DNA from: Tubiluchus corallicola | Taxonomy: Eukaryota > Priapulida > Priapulimorpha > Priapulimorphida > Tubiluchidae | Direction: 5' to 3' | NCBI GenBank assembly: GCA_030141605.1 | Contig: JAQGDQ010000356.1 | Location: 179,308-243,307 of the forward strand | Length of the DNA: 64,000 nt | Shown: piece after piece, positions 63,554 through 64,000 of the stretch | Numbering within the stretch: the stretch's first letter is position 1 | How the letters are laid out: each line of letters starts with the position of its first letter | The notes under the pieces: generated by a model | What the model was told of the DNA's origin: nothing | The model's database searches: none | The model's input: the letters and a program-made list of their open reading frames with translations, nothing else | Program-made: the position numbers and the translations under genes

Positions 63554-63695
63554 CTGAAGTCATGTAATCTGACTCCACTTTCCCATCCAATCATTACCAT
63601 TTGTGGAATTTCTTCAGGCGTTAGACCACCCGGAGGATTGGTGCTTGCGCAAAGGCAGTCAGGCAGCTGACATCGCTCTTCATCACACGGTGAAG
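63554..63695 (-). CDS. chitin-deacetylase-like protein, upstream exon
   Basis: Encodes SPCDEERCQLPDCLCASTNP then PGGLTPEEIPQMVMIGWESG then VRLHDF. The CxLPDCxCxSTxxPGGLxPxxxPQMV block is the usual entry to the deacetylase domain in animal chitin deacetylases. The catalytic TFDDAVN motif that should follow PQMV is replaced by IGWESGVR, removing the catalytic-base Asp and the metal-binding Asp. It is 142 bp, with acceptor TTGCATAG and donor GTATCT, phase 2 out. Upstream exons (signal peptide and any chitin-binding or LDLa domain) lie beyond the right edge. Confidence 0.87.
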
Positions 63696-63709
63696 CTATG
63701 CAAAGAAAA

Positions 63710-64000
63710 TTCTGTGAGGAACCCATATGACAGAAATTCATTTAGCTAATTCTCTACATATACTTTCTGTGAGGAACCAACATAACAGAAATTCATTTAG
63801 CTAATTCTCTACATATAGTTTCTGTGAGGAACCCATACGACACAAATTCGTTTAGCTAATTCTCTACATATAGTTTCTGTGAGGAACCAACATAACAGAA
63901 ATTCATTTAGCTAATTCTCTACATATAGTTTCTGTGAGGAACCAACATGACAGAAATTCATTTAGCTAATTCTCTACATATAGTTTCTGTGAGAGAACCA
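63710..64000. repeat. 55-bp tandem, at least five copies, runs off the edge
   Basis: Unit TCTGTGAGGAACCAACATGA + CAGAAATTCATTTAGCTAAT + TCTCTACATATAGTT, period 55 bp (63711, 63766 and onward). The first unit begins 15 bp upstream of a deacetylase exon, so it overlaps that exon's polypyrimidine tract and branch region. Confidence 0.9.

Overview
This is a window of animal nuclear DNA. It is AT-rich, has GT-AG introns, and is dominated by minisatellites and short inverted-repeat transposons. Two protein genes can be supported, both on the minus strand and only partly inside the window. The first is the 5' end of a scribble (Scrib, LAP-family polarity scaffold) gene. Seven exons (58351-58512, 56063-56180, 45363-45441, 28687-28776, 23896-24016, 20893-20967, 4351-4495) splice in frame into the first ~263 residues of the N-terminal leucine-rich-repeat domain, spread over about 54 kb. 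The second, lying upstream on the same strand, is the 3' part of a chitin-deacetylase-like gene: three exons (63554-63695, 62368-62535, 61072-61948) give ~394 residues and the stop codon. This protein keeps the deacetylase framework but appears to have lost nearly every catalytic and metal-binding residue. The organism is not named by the sequence. A mollusc or other lophotrochozoan is my best guess from the Scrib sequence, the chitin-deacetylase domain, TTAGGG-like repeats and the transposon/minisatellite landscape, but this is inference.

Layout: 1-4350 is intron 7 of scrib, running off the left edge. 4496-20892 (intron 6) is packed with tandem arrays of 39, 32, 42, 33, 43 and 41 bp, plus microsatellites. 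20968-23895 (intron 5) holds a hAT-like element abutting a 30-bp satellite. 24017-28686 (intron 4) holds two transposon families and a 5S rRNA-like element. 28777-45362 (intron 3) holds a 33-bp array with two sequence subfamilies, a tRNA-like trimer and many element copies. 45442-56062 (intron 2) holds arrays of 46, 60 and 40 bp, the last bounded by inverted repeats. 56181-58350 is intron 1. 58513-61071 is the intergenic region, with a candidate scrib promoter. 61072-64000 is the deacetylase-like gene.

Three recurring non-autonomous inverted-repeat families are defined here. Families A and C both end in TTAA and look piggyBac-like. Family B has CTTTTTCACAG-type ends. Most long open frames in the window are artefacts of arrays whose unit is a multiple of 3 bp (39, 42, 33, 54, 30) and are not genes.

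The two genes have no obvious functional link beyond being neighbours on the same strand. Scrib acts at epithelial junctions. The deacetylase-like protein would be predicted to be secreted and to bind chitin or an extracellular matrix rather than modify it.
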